A stretch of 62,277 nt of DNA from the NCBI GenBank assembly GCA_043813805.1, contig JBDRKR010000025.1, forward strand, positions 1-62,277. The letters run 5' to 3'. The position numbers and the translations under genes are program-made. Each line of letters begins with the position of its first letter. Position 1 is the first letter of the stretch. Under the pieces are notes generated by a model, which saw only the letters and a list, made by a program, of their open reading frames with translations, was not told where the DNA came from and ran no database searches. This DNA comes from 2-02-FULL-43-13 sp043813805 (GTDB lineage: Bacteria > Patescibacteriota > Minisyncoccia > Minisyncoccales > MHMH01). Of the stretch, positions 22,497 through 30,922 are shown piece after piece.

Positions 22497-23705
22497 TTAG
22501 AGTACAACGTGAGAAAGGAAAAAATGGCATCGCGACATGGCCATATTTCTCCTCTTCATAATGTGCTGCCATATCGAGGCGGCATCTTTCGTCTGCAATT
22601 TCAACGGATCTAGCGCCAGAATCGAAACAATCATTCTGCCCGGCAGAATAAATGGCTCTATGTGACGAATAATCTCCGAAGAGACGACGGGTCGAAGTTC
22701 AACAGTCCTGCCCACAGACGACTCCGCTCTTTGTTTCAAAAACCACAGCCCGGTCTGCAGATCAACGCTACCCAGTAAAAAAAGAGTATTGCCGTCAACT
22801 GCATCACCGGTGATAAAACGGTCATCGGGTAACGCGATTTTCTCCGGAGCGAAAAATAAGCTTACCACGCGCATACTGCCCAGCTCTTTAGAAATCTGGT
22901 CAAAAATCATTCGATACCTCTCTGAGGCAGAATCGTTAAGAACGGCTGTTTCCTGCAACATCGGGGCTCGACAGCTAGCGGCTCTCGGGAACCCCAATTC
23001 GCATGCCGCCACGTCAAAATTCCATCGTATCAGCGGAGCACGCCAGCCCGAAATTTTAGCGCGCTCAATCAATCGGCCGATTGTCTCCGTATCGAGGAAG
23101 TTGCTTCTTATCCCTCCCCGTGCATCGCCTAAAGCTATTTTTCCGAACGAATTTTTGGCTGCCCGGTCGTAAAGGACTTTTGCTTTATCCAGGCCATTTT
23201 GGGTCGGCACATCCGAGATAGGAACAAAAGAAAGACCCAAAGAAATAACAGTAAGAATATTCTTATCGATTTGATCGAAAGCAATCCTTATAGCTCGACC
23301 GACCAAATAATCTTGGGCCCACCGGCTAAAACTATTTTCTCCTGCTGCTTCCTCTTCCGCCCTCCTGAGTTTTTTCTCCAATTCCTCTTTCTGCGATATT
23401 AGGGCTCTTTCGCCCGGCTGAAGATAAACACTCCATTGCCGAAATTCGGCAATGGCCCGGTCGAAAACCTCCCGTTTCTTCAGAAGATCAAGCACTGCTG
23501 AAAATCGTCTGGCCGCCTCCGTCTCCTTCTTAATTTTGTCAGGATGGACACGAGCGGCCAGACCACGGGCAAATTGCTCACATTGGGCGTAAAGCTCGTC
23601 ATCGCTCAACCCCAATTGCAGAATAGCCGGAGAAAGGCCGATAAGTTCGAGAGGGTTCGGCTCTTTGGTAATTCCACCCAATTTGTCGCTGAACGAATCA
23701 CTCAC
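22497..23705 (-). CDS. J-domain protein of unknown role (402 aa)
   Basis: Residues 18-85 resemble a J-domain (PLELIGLSP...), with the hallmark HPDK near residue 54 preceded by a helix of R/A-L-A-A-R and followed by a third helix (EAARRFSAVLDLL). J-domains stimulate Hsp70 ATPase, so the partner would be DnaK. A coiled-coil segment (about 104-125) separates it from a 270-residue C-terminal part that I do not recognise. It starts at GTG with GGAGG 9 nt upstream and overlaps the end of the 205-aa gene by 8 nt, so the two are translated as a pair. Confidence 0.75.
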   Translation of the reverse strand: MSDSFSDKLGGITKEPNPLELIGLSPAILQLGLSDDELYAQCEQFARGLAARVHPDKIKKETEAARRFSAVLDLLKKREVFDRAIAEFRQWSVYLQPGERALISQKEELEKKLRRAEEEAAGENSFSRWAQDYLVGRAIRIAFDQIDKNILTVISLGLSFVPISDVPTQNGLDKAKVLYDRAAKNSFGKIALGDARGGIRSNFLDTETIGRLIERAKISGWRAPLIRWNFDVAACELGFPRAASCRAPMLQETAVLNDSASERYRMIFDQISKELGSMRVVSLFFAPEKIALPDDRFITGDAVDGNTLFLLGSVDLQTGLWFLKQRAESSVGRTVELRPVVSSEIIRHIEPFILPGRMIVSILALDPLKLQTKDAASIWQHIMKRRNMAMSRCHFFLSHVVL

Positions 23706-24315
23706 TCGCCTCTACCTCCCCTTCAATGATTTTATACCCCTCTGGATTAGGAAAGGATTTAAGCAGGATAATGACGTCACGACTCGTCAAAATATTAGGT
23801 ATCCCCCTTTTTCCTTCGCCCGCGCAATGCCGAGCAATCTCTCTTAAAAATATGCCCGCTGCCGCAGTTTCATTGATGCGCAAACCGAGCCGCTCAACTA
23901 TCAGGAAAGATTCGCCAATCACCAACTCAACGACGCTTTCGACATCAATTCCGTACGCCAGAGCAAGCTGAGCCGCGGTTTTCCAGCTGATACTGACATC
24001 GTTGTCCTTACAAATGTCAAAAACCGTGCAAACTCGCTCCAGTTTTCGTCCCACTTCGTCTACCCTGTCGCGAGGGATATTCTGATTGCTAATCAGCACT
24101 CTCAAGACCATATTAAACGTTTCGGGCCTCATCCCCAGCGGCCAATCTTCAGACACGACCAGATACATTCTTTGCTCAAGAACCGCCGGTAAACTTCTCT
24201 GGATACGGGCGAGGACCGTTTCCGGCCGCCAACCGAAACGATTAGCCAAAGAGCCGACTGTCGGATTTGCGGGAGTTAATTGTTGCTTGTCGACAATGAC
24301 AATTATGTTTCCCAT
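23698..24315 (-). CDS. unknown helical protein paired with the J-domain gene (205 aa)
   Basis: No family recognised. It is a soluble, mostly helical protein. The N-terminal 60 residues contain a possible helix-turn-helix-like stretch (SLANRFGWRPETVLARIQRSL), and the C-terminal part holds two further helices. It has AGGAGG 10 nt before the ATG and a TTGACT-16-TATAAT promoter. Because it is the first gene of a two-gene operon with a J-domain protein, a shared role (a chaperone-linked factor or its substrate) is possible, but this is inference. Confidence 0.65.
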   Translation of the reverse strand: MGNIIVIVDKQQLTPANPTVGSLANRFGWRPETVLARIQRSLPAVLEQRMYLVVSEDWPLGMRPETFNMVLRVLISNQNIPRDRVDEVGRKLERVCTVFDICKDNDVSISWKTAAQLALAYGIDVESVVELVIGESFLIVERLGLRINETAAAGIFLREIARHCAGEGKRGIPNILTSRDVIILLKSFPNPEGYKIIEGEVEASE

Positions 24316-24379
24316 TACGCTTATTCCTCCTATTTCCTTTCTGTTTTATTTTCAAAGGACCGTCAAATTACCTAAAAAG

Positions 24380-24407
24380 ATTATACTACATTTTGTCGTT
24401 TAGTCAA
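24380..24407 (-). promoter_or_regulatory. promoter of the J-domain operon
   Basis: TTGACT (24402-24407) and TATAAT (24380-24385) on the minus strand, 16 nt apart. The leader is about 58 nt and carries the AGGAGG site. Confidence 0.75.
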
Positions 24408-24427
24408 GGATTAAACCTTCCCAAGCC

Positions 24428-24458
24428 AAAATGAAAGAGGCTAAACCTCTTTCATTTT
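24428..24458 (-). terminator. terminator after mnmA (CTAAACCTC family)
   Basis: AAAATGAAAGAGG and CCTCTTTCATTTT form a 13-bp stem around CTAAA, ending in T4 on the minus strand. It lies 6 nt downstream of the mnmA stop. Confidence 0.75.
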
Positions 24459-24463
24459 AAATC

Positions 24464-25513
24464 TTACTTAATTATGCCTCCGCCTAAAAGTTCCTCGTCT
24501 TTATAGAAAACGACCGACTGGCCGGGGGTAATTGCCCGCTGCGGTTCGCGAAAAATTAGTTTGTAGTTTGTAGTTTTTAGTTTATAGATTACTGCTGACG
24601 ATAATTTGGAACGGTACCTTATTTTGGCTTTAACTTTCATCGGCAATTTGGGAGTTTTACCCGATAGCCAATTGACGTCCGCAGCTATAAGTTCTTTCTC
24701 TAATAAATCCTTTTCGTTTTTGGTGACGATTAAAAGATTTTTCTTGAAATCCTTGCCTTTCACCCAATATGGTCCCTGGGGCAAACCAATCCCCTTTCTT
24801 TGACCGATAGTATAGAAAATCAATCCCTGATGCTTACCTAAAATCTTTCCGGAGACATCAACGATATTTCCTGTTGTGGGTTTAAAATACCTCTGCAAAA
24901 ATTCGTTAATGGCGCCGGGCACAAAACAAATTTCCTGGGATTCGGGAGTTTCGGCTACCGGTAATTTGAACTTTTGGGCTAATTTCCTCACTTCCGGCTT
25001 GGTATAACCACCCACAGGGAATAAGACGCGAGACAACTGCTGCTGACTGAGCTTCCATAAAAAATAACTCTGATCCTTTTCCGGATCTGTCCCCTGTAGC
25101 GTTTTTTTGCCTTGACGCCGTACATAATGGCCCGTGGCGATGAAATCGACGCCCAGCGACAAGGCCTTCTCCAACAAAAGACCGAACTTGATCTCTTTAT
25201 TGCAAACCACGCAGGGATTAGGGGTAACTCCGGCGCGGTATTCTTCCAAAAAACGGTCAACGATTCTTTTTTTAAACTCTTTTTCAAAATTAAACACGTA
25301 AAAAGGAATGCCCAGGATCCTGGCCACTTCTTTGGCTCTTTGCTGCGATTCAAGAGAACAGCATCTGTTCCATCTTTCAACCTTTTTATCCGAAGGAGAA
25401 AACCAAAACCTCATAAAAACCCCGCTGACTTGAAAACCCTGCTTTTTAAGCAGGGCAGCGGCTACGGAAGAATCGACTCCGCCGGACATGGCAACAATCA
25501 CCTTTTTAGGCAT
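24464..25513 (-). CDS. mnmA: tRNA-uridine 2-sulfurtransferase (MnmA)
   Basis: Adds sulfur to U34 of Lys, Glu and Gln tRNAs in the wobble position. The PP-loop SGGVDSS is at the N-terminus. The catalytic cysteines lie in NPCVVCNKEIKF (about residue 99) and CFVPG (about 197), and the C-terminal domain GESVVFY-like ending is present (SVVFYKDEELLGGG). The length of 349 aa is usual. Residues about 310-325 (VIYKLKTTNYKLIF) are encoded by an AAACTACAAACTA-type repeat, the same repeat that lies between two tRNAs at about 1898-1925. Confidence 0.94.
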   Translation of the reverse strand: MPKKVIVAMSGGVDSSVAAALLKKQGFQVSGVFMRFWFSPSDKKVERWNRCCSLESQQRAKEVARILGIPFYVFNFEKEFKKRIVDRFLEEYRAGVTPNPCVVCNKEIKFGLLLEKALSLGVDFIATGHYVRRQGKKTLQGTDPEKDQSYFLWKLSQQQLSRVLFPVGGYTKPEVRKLAQKFKLPVAETPESQEICFVPGAINEFLQRYFKPTTGNIVDVSGKILGKHQGLIFYTIGQRKGIGLPQGPYWVKGKDFKKNLLIVTKNEKDLLEKELIAADVNWLSGKTPKLPMKVKAKIRYRSKLSSAVIYKLKTTNYKLIFREPQRAITPGQSVVFYKDEELLGGGIIK

Positions 25514-26027
25514 AACGGTCAGCCACCACCGACGCGGCGAAAGACGAGGGCTTGATCATCGGCTCAAAACCGTTGCCGCGGATGAGTCCAACGACCTCTT
25601 TAATCATATCTCTTGTCACGCCCTTCTCACCGACATCCGCGTGGATATAACGGAACTCGTAATTCGAAGAGTCAATGGAGGCTTTTTGAGCGGCTTTGGC
25701 TATTTTTTCTCTTAGGGTCAGGGCGAGCTGACACGAAAGCAAAACCTCATTTAAAATTCTTTGCTTCCAGCCGTAGAATTTCCGGCCCTCGGGATATTTG
25801 ATTCGCTTCAAGAAAAATCTGCCGCCCTCACCCTTTCTTAAAACAACGATGGCTAGGGGGAAATGCGGTTCTTCGTTTGATGACGAATCGCACCCGACAA
25901 CGATATCGTAAAACTTCTCCTTATCTTCAGCAATATATTTAAAAATCTCTTTGACCGACCCGTCCAAAGTCAAATTGCCGCACGTGGGATTAAAAAAATG
26001 ACCGTTGAGAATAATATCGTCTTCCAT
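25506..26027 (-). CDS. DUF458/YkuK-like RNase H-fold protein (173 aa)
   Basis: Resembles the DUF458 family, which includes B. subtilis YkuK and has an RNase H-like fold. The acid-rich strand DIVVGCDSSSNEEPHFPLAIVV holds the likely active-site D (GCD), followed by helix LALTLREKIAKAA and the strand YIHADVGEKGVTRDM with a second acid. The length is normal. The function in vivo is not known. It overlaps mnmA by 8 nt and starts 13 nt after tpiA's end region, so it belongs to the same run. Confidence 0.8.
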   Translation of the reverse strand: MEDDIILNGHFFNPTCGNLTLDGSVKEIFKYIAEDKEKFYDIVVGCDSSSNEEPHFPLAIVVLRKGEGGRFFLKRIKYPEGRKFYGWKQRILNEVLLSCQLALTLREKIAKAAQKASIDSSNYEFRYIHADVGEKGVTRDMIKEVVGLIRGNGFEPMIKPSSFAASVVADRYA

Positions 26028-26039
26028 AACAAATGATCG

Positions 26040-26702
26040 CTAACAATAGCAACTATTTTTAACAATGTCAATGAATTCTTTGGGATTCAGGGAAGCCCCG
26101 CCGACGAGCAGTCCTTGAAAACCTGACTTACAAATATAATCCCCTGCATTCTGCGAATTAACACTGCCGCCGTATAAAACCGGAGTTTTGGTGCCGATAG
26201 CGCGCTCGATAGCCAACCTCATTTTTTCCGCCCTCTCCAGACTGCAGGGCTTACCCGTGCCAACGGCAAAAAGCGGCTCGTAGGCCACAATTAAGCCGGG
26301 TAGCGCTGATTTGGGCAGTTGAGACAGCTTATCAACACAAAGGATCGGCTTTAGACCTGCAGTCAAAACGGCTTTCAGCTTCTTTGCGATCATTTCATTA
26401 CTTTCGTTTTGATATTTTCTTCTTTCTGAATGACCCAAAATAACGTATTCAACGCCCATGTTTTTAAGCATCAATGCTGAAACTTCGCCAGTGAAAGGTC
26501 CTCCGCCAGTTGGCGGATTCTCCCAAAAACAATCCTGCGCCCCTAAAGGAGCTAAGCTCCTCCTAAAGGAGCTAAGCTCCTTTAGGTAAATAAATGGCGG
26601 GCAAATTATTGCTCCGGTATCTTTAACCTGATCAAAGAGAATCTTGGCTTCTCCTGAGGTTGCCGGATTCATTTTCCAATTAGCGACGATTAAAGATTTC
26701 AT
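26040..26702 (-). CDS. tpiA: triosephosphate isomerase
   Basis: Interconverts dihydroxyacetone phosphate and glyceraldehyde 3-phosphate in glycolysis. The catalytic residues are present: K10 in NWKMNP, H in GHSERR (about residue 95), and E in AYEPLFAVGTG (about 145). At 220 aa it is some 25-30 residues shorter than most TIMs. The helix between beta strands 2 and 3 (LKELSSFRRSLAPLG) is encoded by an inverted/direct repeat (26542-26586), so repeat DNA has been incorporated into a working gene. The stop region abuts the small exporter gene. Confidence 0.93.
   Translation of the reverse strand: MKSLIVANWKMNPATSGEAKILFDQVKDTGAIICPPFIYLKELSSFRRSLAPLGAQDCFWENPPTGGGPFTGEVSALMLKNMGVEYVILGHSERRKYQNESNEMIAKKLKAVLTAGLKPILCVDKLSQLPKSALPGLIVAYEPLFAVGTGKPCSLERAEKMRLAIERAIGTKTPVLYGGSVNSQNAGDYICKSGFQGLLVGGASLNPKEFIDIVKNSCYC
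26542..26586. repeat. palindromic repeat inside tpiA
   Basis: CCTAAAGGAGCTAAGCTCC occurs twice in direct orientation (26542-26560 and 26562-26580). The second copy continues into TTTAGG, making a perfect 25-nt palindrome with 12-nt arms. All of it is in frame. Confidence 0.85.
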
Positions 26703-27157
26703 ATGATTTTAATTACTCCTAAAGTAGTTAAAGTAACGATGATGCCCGCGATAATAACGCCGAAAGAAATCAGGGGAAAAGCTCTTTTAAAAGGAATGCC
26801 GAAAACAAACGCGCATAAGGCTCCGGTCCAGGCGCCGGTAAATGGCATCGGAATGGCGACAAAAAGTATTAAAGCCAGATCTTTTCCGCGCTCAAAGATT
26901 TTCGCGTGTTTTTTTCTCGTTCTTTCAAAAAGCCAGGCAAAAAAACGATTGAACAACCGCGAACGGCGGCTTAAATATCCGGAGACCGATTCAAGCAGTA
27001 AAAGAACGAAAACGATGGGCACTATATTGCCGATTACGGAAATGAGGTAAGCCGACCAAACCGGCAAATGGTAAGCTCCCAAAGCCATGGGGATGGAACC
27101 TCTTAATTCTAAAATCGGCGACATCGCGATTAAAAAAACCTTGAGCTCGGCAATCAT
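26699..27157 (-). CDS. small multidrug-export-like membrane protein (152 aa)
   Basis: Resembles the Sm_multidrug_ex family (COG2426). The N-terminus has the conserved PILELRGSIPMAL, followed by four to five membrane helices and the motif ALILFVAIPMPFTGAWTGAL. The name of the family is historical and real transport activity is not shown. It overlaps tpiA by 4 nt (ATGA), indicating co-translation. Confidence 0.8.
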   Translation of the reverse strand: MIAELKVFLIAMSPILELRGSIPMALGAYHLPVWSAYLISVIGNIVPIVFVLLLLESVSGYLSRRSRLFNRFFAWLFERTRKKHAKIFERGKDLALILFVAIPMPFTGAWTGALCAFVFGIPFKRAFPLISFGVIIAGIIVTLTTLGVIKII

Positions 27158-27209
27158 TTCTTAATTATAATTCCATACACATGAAAAATCAATGAGGAAA
27201 TTTCAAGGT

Positions 27210-27956
27210 TTATATTACAGTAATCACCTTTACTCCATTTTTGGTGGCAACCATGGTGTGCTCAAAATGAGCCGATAAAGAACCGTCGGCCGTTTCGTAG
27301 GCATGCCCGTCTTTGGCCTTCTTAATTTCTCCCCTCCCCATAGCTATCATTGGTTCTAAACAAAAAACCATGCCCGGCTCGATGTCGGGTCCGGAATGCC
27401 TGGTACCGTAGTTCAAAATTTCAGGATCTTCATGAAGCTCTTTGCCAATGCCGTGTCCGCAAAGATCTTTAACCGCTGAAAAACCCTGATCTTCAATGTA
27501 TCTTTGAATGGTATTGGAGATATCGCCAAAAGTATTACCCGGCCCAACTTTTTTAATGCCTCGCTTCAAGGCTTTTTTAGTCACCCGGATAAGCCTGCTT
27601 GTTTCGGGCGAAACTTTGCCGCAAGGCACGGTCACCGCCATATCCGTATGAAAACCTTTATATAAAATGCCCAAATCAAGTGAAATAATATCGCCTTCTT
27701 TCAAAACCCTGGCCGAAGGGACAGCATGAACGATTTCTTCGTTAATTGAGGCGCACAGACACGCCGGATAGCCGTTGTAGCCCAAAAAAGAGCACTTAGC
27801 ACCCGATTTTAAAACAAGGGCTTGGGCAGCCCTGTTAAGTTCTTCCGTGCTGATGCCCGGCCTCACCATCTTCTCTAATTCTTTGACGATTTGAGCTAGA
27901 ATCTTGCCGCCTTCCCGCATTACCGCAATTTCTTCTTTGGTTTTAATTGTAATCAT
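27210..27956 (-). CDS. map: methionine aminopeptidase, type I
   Basis: Removes the initiator methionine from nascent proteins. The type I pita-bread fold is evident from SLDLGILYKGFHTDMAVTV (metal ligand D), DLCGHGIGKELHEDP (H), VFCLEPMIA (E) and HFEHTMVAT (E). The length is 248 aa. It overlaps the kinase gene by 4 nt. Its usual place in the spc operon (secY-adk-map) is kept, but with a kinase inserted between adk and map. Confidence 0.95.
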   Translation of the reverse strand: MITIKTKEEIAVMREGGKILAQIVKELEKMVRPGISTEELNRAAQALVLKSGAKCSFLGYNGYPACLCASINEEIVHAVPSARVLKEGDIISLDLGILYKGFHTDMAVTVPCGKVSPETSRLIRVTKKALKRGIKKVGPGNTFGDISNTIQRYIEDQGFSAVKDLCGHGIGKELHEDPEILNYGTRHSGPDIEPGMVFCLEPMIAMGRGEIKKAKDGHAYETADGSLSAHFEHTMVATKNGVKVITVI

Positions 27957-28525
27957 TTTATTTGCGACAGAACTTCGCCGATATTTTCTTTTAATTGATC
28001 AAGGGAACCCGTGTTAACGATGGTAAAATCGGCCATAACGATGGGACCGCCCTTTTCCAGATTTTCAATTTCAGCGTAATCGCGAGACCTCGCCTCTTCT
28101 TTGGTAAAATTTCTGAAACGCTGGGCCATGTCGTCTTTAACGCTCCGGCCGGTTAATCTTCCGTATCTTAATTTCGGCGGAGCGAAAACCGCTATAACGC
28201 TCATTAAATCGCCGTATTTTTCTTTAAGAACTTTGTACTCCGACCAGCTGTAAAGCCCGTCAACCGCGACATCGGATTTCTCCAGCAATTCGTCTATTTT
28301 GGGGATATTAAGAATGGCGAAAGCGGCCATGCCGTGCTCTTTTCTTAAACCCTCCCTGACTTCTCTTTCGTTTTTTTCAACGGGTGCAAGTCCCCTTTCT
28401 TTCACTATATCAAGCGTAATCTGACCAAACCTTAAAAAGGCGAAACCCTCTCTGACAAGTTCATCGGCCACCACGCTTTTGCCGGAGCCGGGCATGCCAA
28501 CAATACAAATAATTTTGTTGGGCAT
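27953..28525 (-). CDS. P-loop kinase-like protein (UPF0200/dephospho-CoA-kinase-like)
   Basis: A Walker A motif GMPGSGKS starts the protein, followed by a LID-like segment (RYGRLTGRSVKDDMAQRFRNFT) and the end V-A-D-F-T-I-V-N-T-G-S, which is typical of dephospho-CoA kinase and the archaeal UPF0200 nucleotide kinases. The true substrate is unknown. It lies between adk and map, with 4-nt overlap to map and 7 nt to adk. Such an insertion in the conserved spc gene order is unusual in most bacteria. Confidence 0.75.
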   Translation of the reverse strand: MPNKIICIVGMPGSGKSVVADELVREGFAFLRFGQITLDIVKERGLAPVEKNEREVREGLRKEHGMAAFAILNIPKIDELLEKSDVAVDGLYSWSEYKVLKEKYGDLMSVIAVFAPPKLRYGRLTGRSVKDDMAQRFRNFTKEEARSRDYAEIENLEKGGPIVMADFTIVNTGSLDQLKENIGEVLSQIK

Positions 28526-28532
28526 AAAAGAG

Positions 28533-29210
28533 TTATCTGATTACCCTTAAGATGTCTTTAAAAACGTCTTCAATCGGCTGCTCGCCGTTAATTTTAACCA
28601 ATCGGCCGCTTTTTTTGTAATAATCAATGATCGGCTGAACGTCGGTTTTAAACCATTTCAATCTGTTTTTGGCTGATTTAACCGTATCGTCGGCTCTGGT
28701 TATTAATTTACCGCCACATTTCGGGCATTTCTTCATGTTTCTGAATTCTCCGACAAAAGGAATAAGCTCTTTGCAGTCTTGACACATTCTCCTTTTCGTC
28801 AGCCGCCAAATCGCTTCCTTATCCGAAATATCAACCAATATCGCTTTTACGTTTTTATCCCATTTATACCATTCAAAAGCCTGATCAATTAAATGAGCTT
28901 CCAATAACCTCCTCGGATTTCCATCCATGACTAAGCCCTTAAAATTCTTATTCTTATTTTTAATTTCTTCAACTTTATCCAACCATAATTTAAAAATAAC
29001 GCACATGGGGGTCAAAAGACCCTTTAACATTTGCTCTCTTTGCTTTCTTCCGGTGAAATCATTCTTTTTTGCCCTCGCACGGAGCAAGTCGCCCGAAACG
29101 ATTCGATTCAAACCGAATTTTTTCACCAAAAAATCGCCCTGCGTTCCCTTGCCCGAACCAGACTTTCCCATTAAGATTACGACTAAAGGATTTTTTTTAG
29201 AAAGTATCAT
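28533..29210 (-). CDS. adk: adenylate kinase (zinc-LID form)
   Basis: Converts AMP and ATP to two ADP. Walker A is GKSGSGKGTQG, the NMP-binding part is VSGDLLRA and the DGNPR motif is present. The LID has four cysteines (CQDC and CPKC) that bind zinc. The length of 225 aa is normal. It overlaps secY by 14 nt, as in the usual secY-adk order. A second, longer adenylate-kinase-like gene lies at 46773-47780. Confidence 0.92.
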   Translation of the reverse strand: MILSKKNPLVVILMGKSGSGKGTQGDFLVKKFGLNRIVSGDLLRARAKKNDFTGRKQREQMLKGLLTPMCVIFKLWLDKVEEIKNKNKNFKGLVMDGNPRRLLEAHLIDQAFEWYKWDKNVKAILVDISDKEAIWRLTKRRMCQDCKELIPFVGEFRNMKKCPKCGGKLITRADDTVKSAKNRLKWFKTDVQPIIDYYKKSGRLVKINGEQPIEDVFKDILRVIR

Positions 29211-30477
29211 ACTCTCTCATTTGCAGTTGGGAATTGACCTGACGCATGGTTTCTAAAACGACCGAAACCACGATTAATAATGACGTACCTCCGATTAAAA
29301 ATGAAAACGAAGTGATGCCGGTGACTCCTCCGATAATGGAAGGCAAAACAGCAATCGATCCCAAGAAGAGGGCACCCAACATCAAAACGCGGTTCAAAAT
29401 ATAATAAAGGAAGTTCGCGGTGGATTCCCCCGGCCTGATGCCCGGAACAAAACCGCCCATTTTCTGAAGATTTTGAGATATGGCTTTGGGGTCAAAAGTA
29501 ACGGCCGTGTAAAAGTAAGTGAAAACGCAAACCAAAAGAAAATACAAAATGCCGTAAACCCACTGATTTTGGAAAAGATCGCCCACGTTTTGAGCAAGAC
29601 TGCCGACAAGTCCTCCGGCCCCCGACAGGAAGCTCGCGATCATACCGGGGAAAAGCATAATCGATAAGGCAAAGATGATCGGAATAACGCCGGCCGGATT
29701 GATGTTTAAGGGCAGATAAGTGGAAACTCCCCCGTACATACGCCCGCCCCGGACACGTTTCGCGTAAGACACCGGAATATTACGCCGGCCCTCGTTGACC
29801 ATAACTACTCCGGCGATAATAAATAACGCCATGGCAAAAAAGAGGAAATAAGCGGGTAATTGAGACGGATCCCATTTCGCGGCAATTTGTAAAATATTTT
29901 CGGGGACGGAAGCCACAATGCCGGCAAAGATTAAAAGAGAAACGCCGTTGCCGATGCCACGCTCGGTAATCAATTCGCCCAGCCACATCAATAAAACGCA
30001 ACCGGCTGCCACCGAAACAATTGAAACCAAAGTGGTTACGGTAGAAAGTTCGCCGATAGCTCCCTGCCTTTGAAATAAATTCAGCATGGCGTAAGCTTGC
30101 AGCATTCCCAAAGGAACGGTTAAAATCCTGCCGTATTGATTGAACTTTTGCCTACCCTGCTCTCCCTCTTCTTTATATAATTTTTCCAACGGAGGAAAAA
30201 TCATGGTTAACAACTGCATGATAATGGTGGCTGTAATATAGGGACCCAAACCCAACATGGCGATGGAAAGATTAGAAAGCGTACCGCCGGTAAAAAGGTT
30301 TAAAAGCCCGAACATCTGGAACTGATCAAAAAACGCCTTAAGGTTTTCCGCTTCAATACCCGGCATCGGGATACTGGCCATCAACCTGAAAATAACAAAA
30401 ACCCCAAGCACAAAAAGAATTTTTTTGCGCAGATCGGGAATTTTGAAAACTTGGATGATTTTATTGAGCCATTGCAT
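29197..30477 (-). CDS. secY: protein translocase subunit SecY
   Basis: Channel of the Sec translocon. Ten membrane segments are visible. The conserved FRLMASIPMPGI near the N-terminus, the plug region, GIGNGVSLLIFAGI, and the cytoplasmic loop VNEGRRNIPVSYAKR are typical. I start at 30477 (MQWLNKIIQVFKIPDLRKKI), 2 nt after the rplO stop; the frame could start earlier at 30507. It is followed by adk with a 14-nt overlap. The length is about 426 aa. Confidence 0.95.
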   Translation of the reverse strand: MQWLNKIIQVFKIPDLRKKILFVLGVFVIFRLMASIPMPGIEAENLKAFFDQFQMFGLLNLFTGGTLSNLSIAMLGLGPYITATIIMQLLTMIFPPLEKLYKEEGEQGRQKFNQYGRILTVPLGMLQAYAMLNLFQRQGAIGELSTVTTLVSIVSVAAGCVLLMWLGELITERGIGNGVSLLIFAGIVASVPENILQIAAKWDPSQLPAYFLFFAMALFIIAGVVMVNEGRRNIPVSYAKRVRGGRMYGGVSTYLPLNINPAGVIPIIFALSIMLFPGMIASFLSGAGGLVGSLAQNVGDLFQNQWVYGILYFLLVCVFTYFYTAVTFDPKAISQNLQKMGGFVPGIRPGESTANFLYYILNRVLMLGALFLGSIAVLPSIIGGVTGITSFSFLIGGTSLLIVVSVVLETMRQVNSQLQMREYDTF

Positions 30478-30478
30478 A

Positions 30479-30910
30479 TTACTTGATGGTGCCGCCGGCT
30501 TTCTCAATCAATTCTCGAGCCTTCCCGGACAATTGGCTGTTTTCTATGACTAAAGCTTTGGTCACTTTTCCTTTAGCTAAAATTTTGACATGCGGCGTTA
30601 CTCCTTTTATTCTACGGATTAATTTTTGTTTGAGCAATGTTTCCGGGTTGACGATGTCGCCAGCCTTGAATTTCTTTTCCAAAGCCTCAATATTGACGAC
30701 GGCAATCTCCCCCGTCCTTGACTTAAACCGGTAACCGCGCAATTTGGGATACCTTTTGATCAAACTTCTAATCACCGGAACAAAGTTGTAACTTTCTCTG
30801 GCTTTTTGTCCTTTCTTGCCACGGCCGCAATACTTGCCTCGTTTGCCTCCCCTGCCCACCCTCTGTTTTTTTTGGCGAGAATATTTTGATTTAATTTCGT
30901 GAAGTTGCAT
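30479..30910 (-). CDS. rplO: 50S ribosomal protein L15
   Basis: L15 of the 50S central region. The N-terminus is the glycine/arginine-rich loop (RVGRGGKRGKYCGRGKKGQKAR), and the C-terminus has the beta domain KAGGTIK. The length of 143 aa is normal. In most bacteria rpmD (L30) lies between rpsE and rplO; here only 12 nt separate them and L30 is absent. Confidence 0.95.
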   Translation of the reverse strand: MQLHEIKSKYSRQKKQRVGRGGKRGKYCGRGKKGQKARESYNFVPVIRSLIKRYPKLRGYRFKSRTGEIAVVNIEALEKKFKAGDIVNPETLLKQKLIRRIKGVTPHVKILAKGKVTKALVIENSQLSGKARELIEKAGGTIK

Positions 30911-30922
30911 GGAAGTGAAGTG

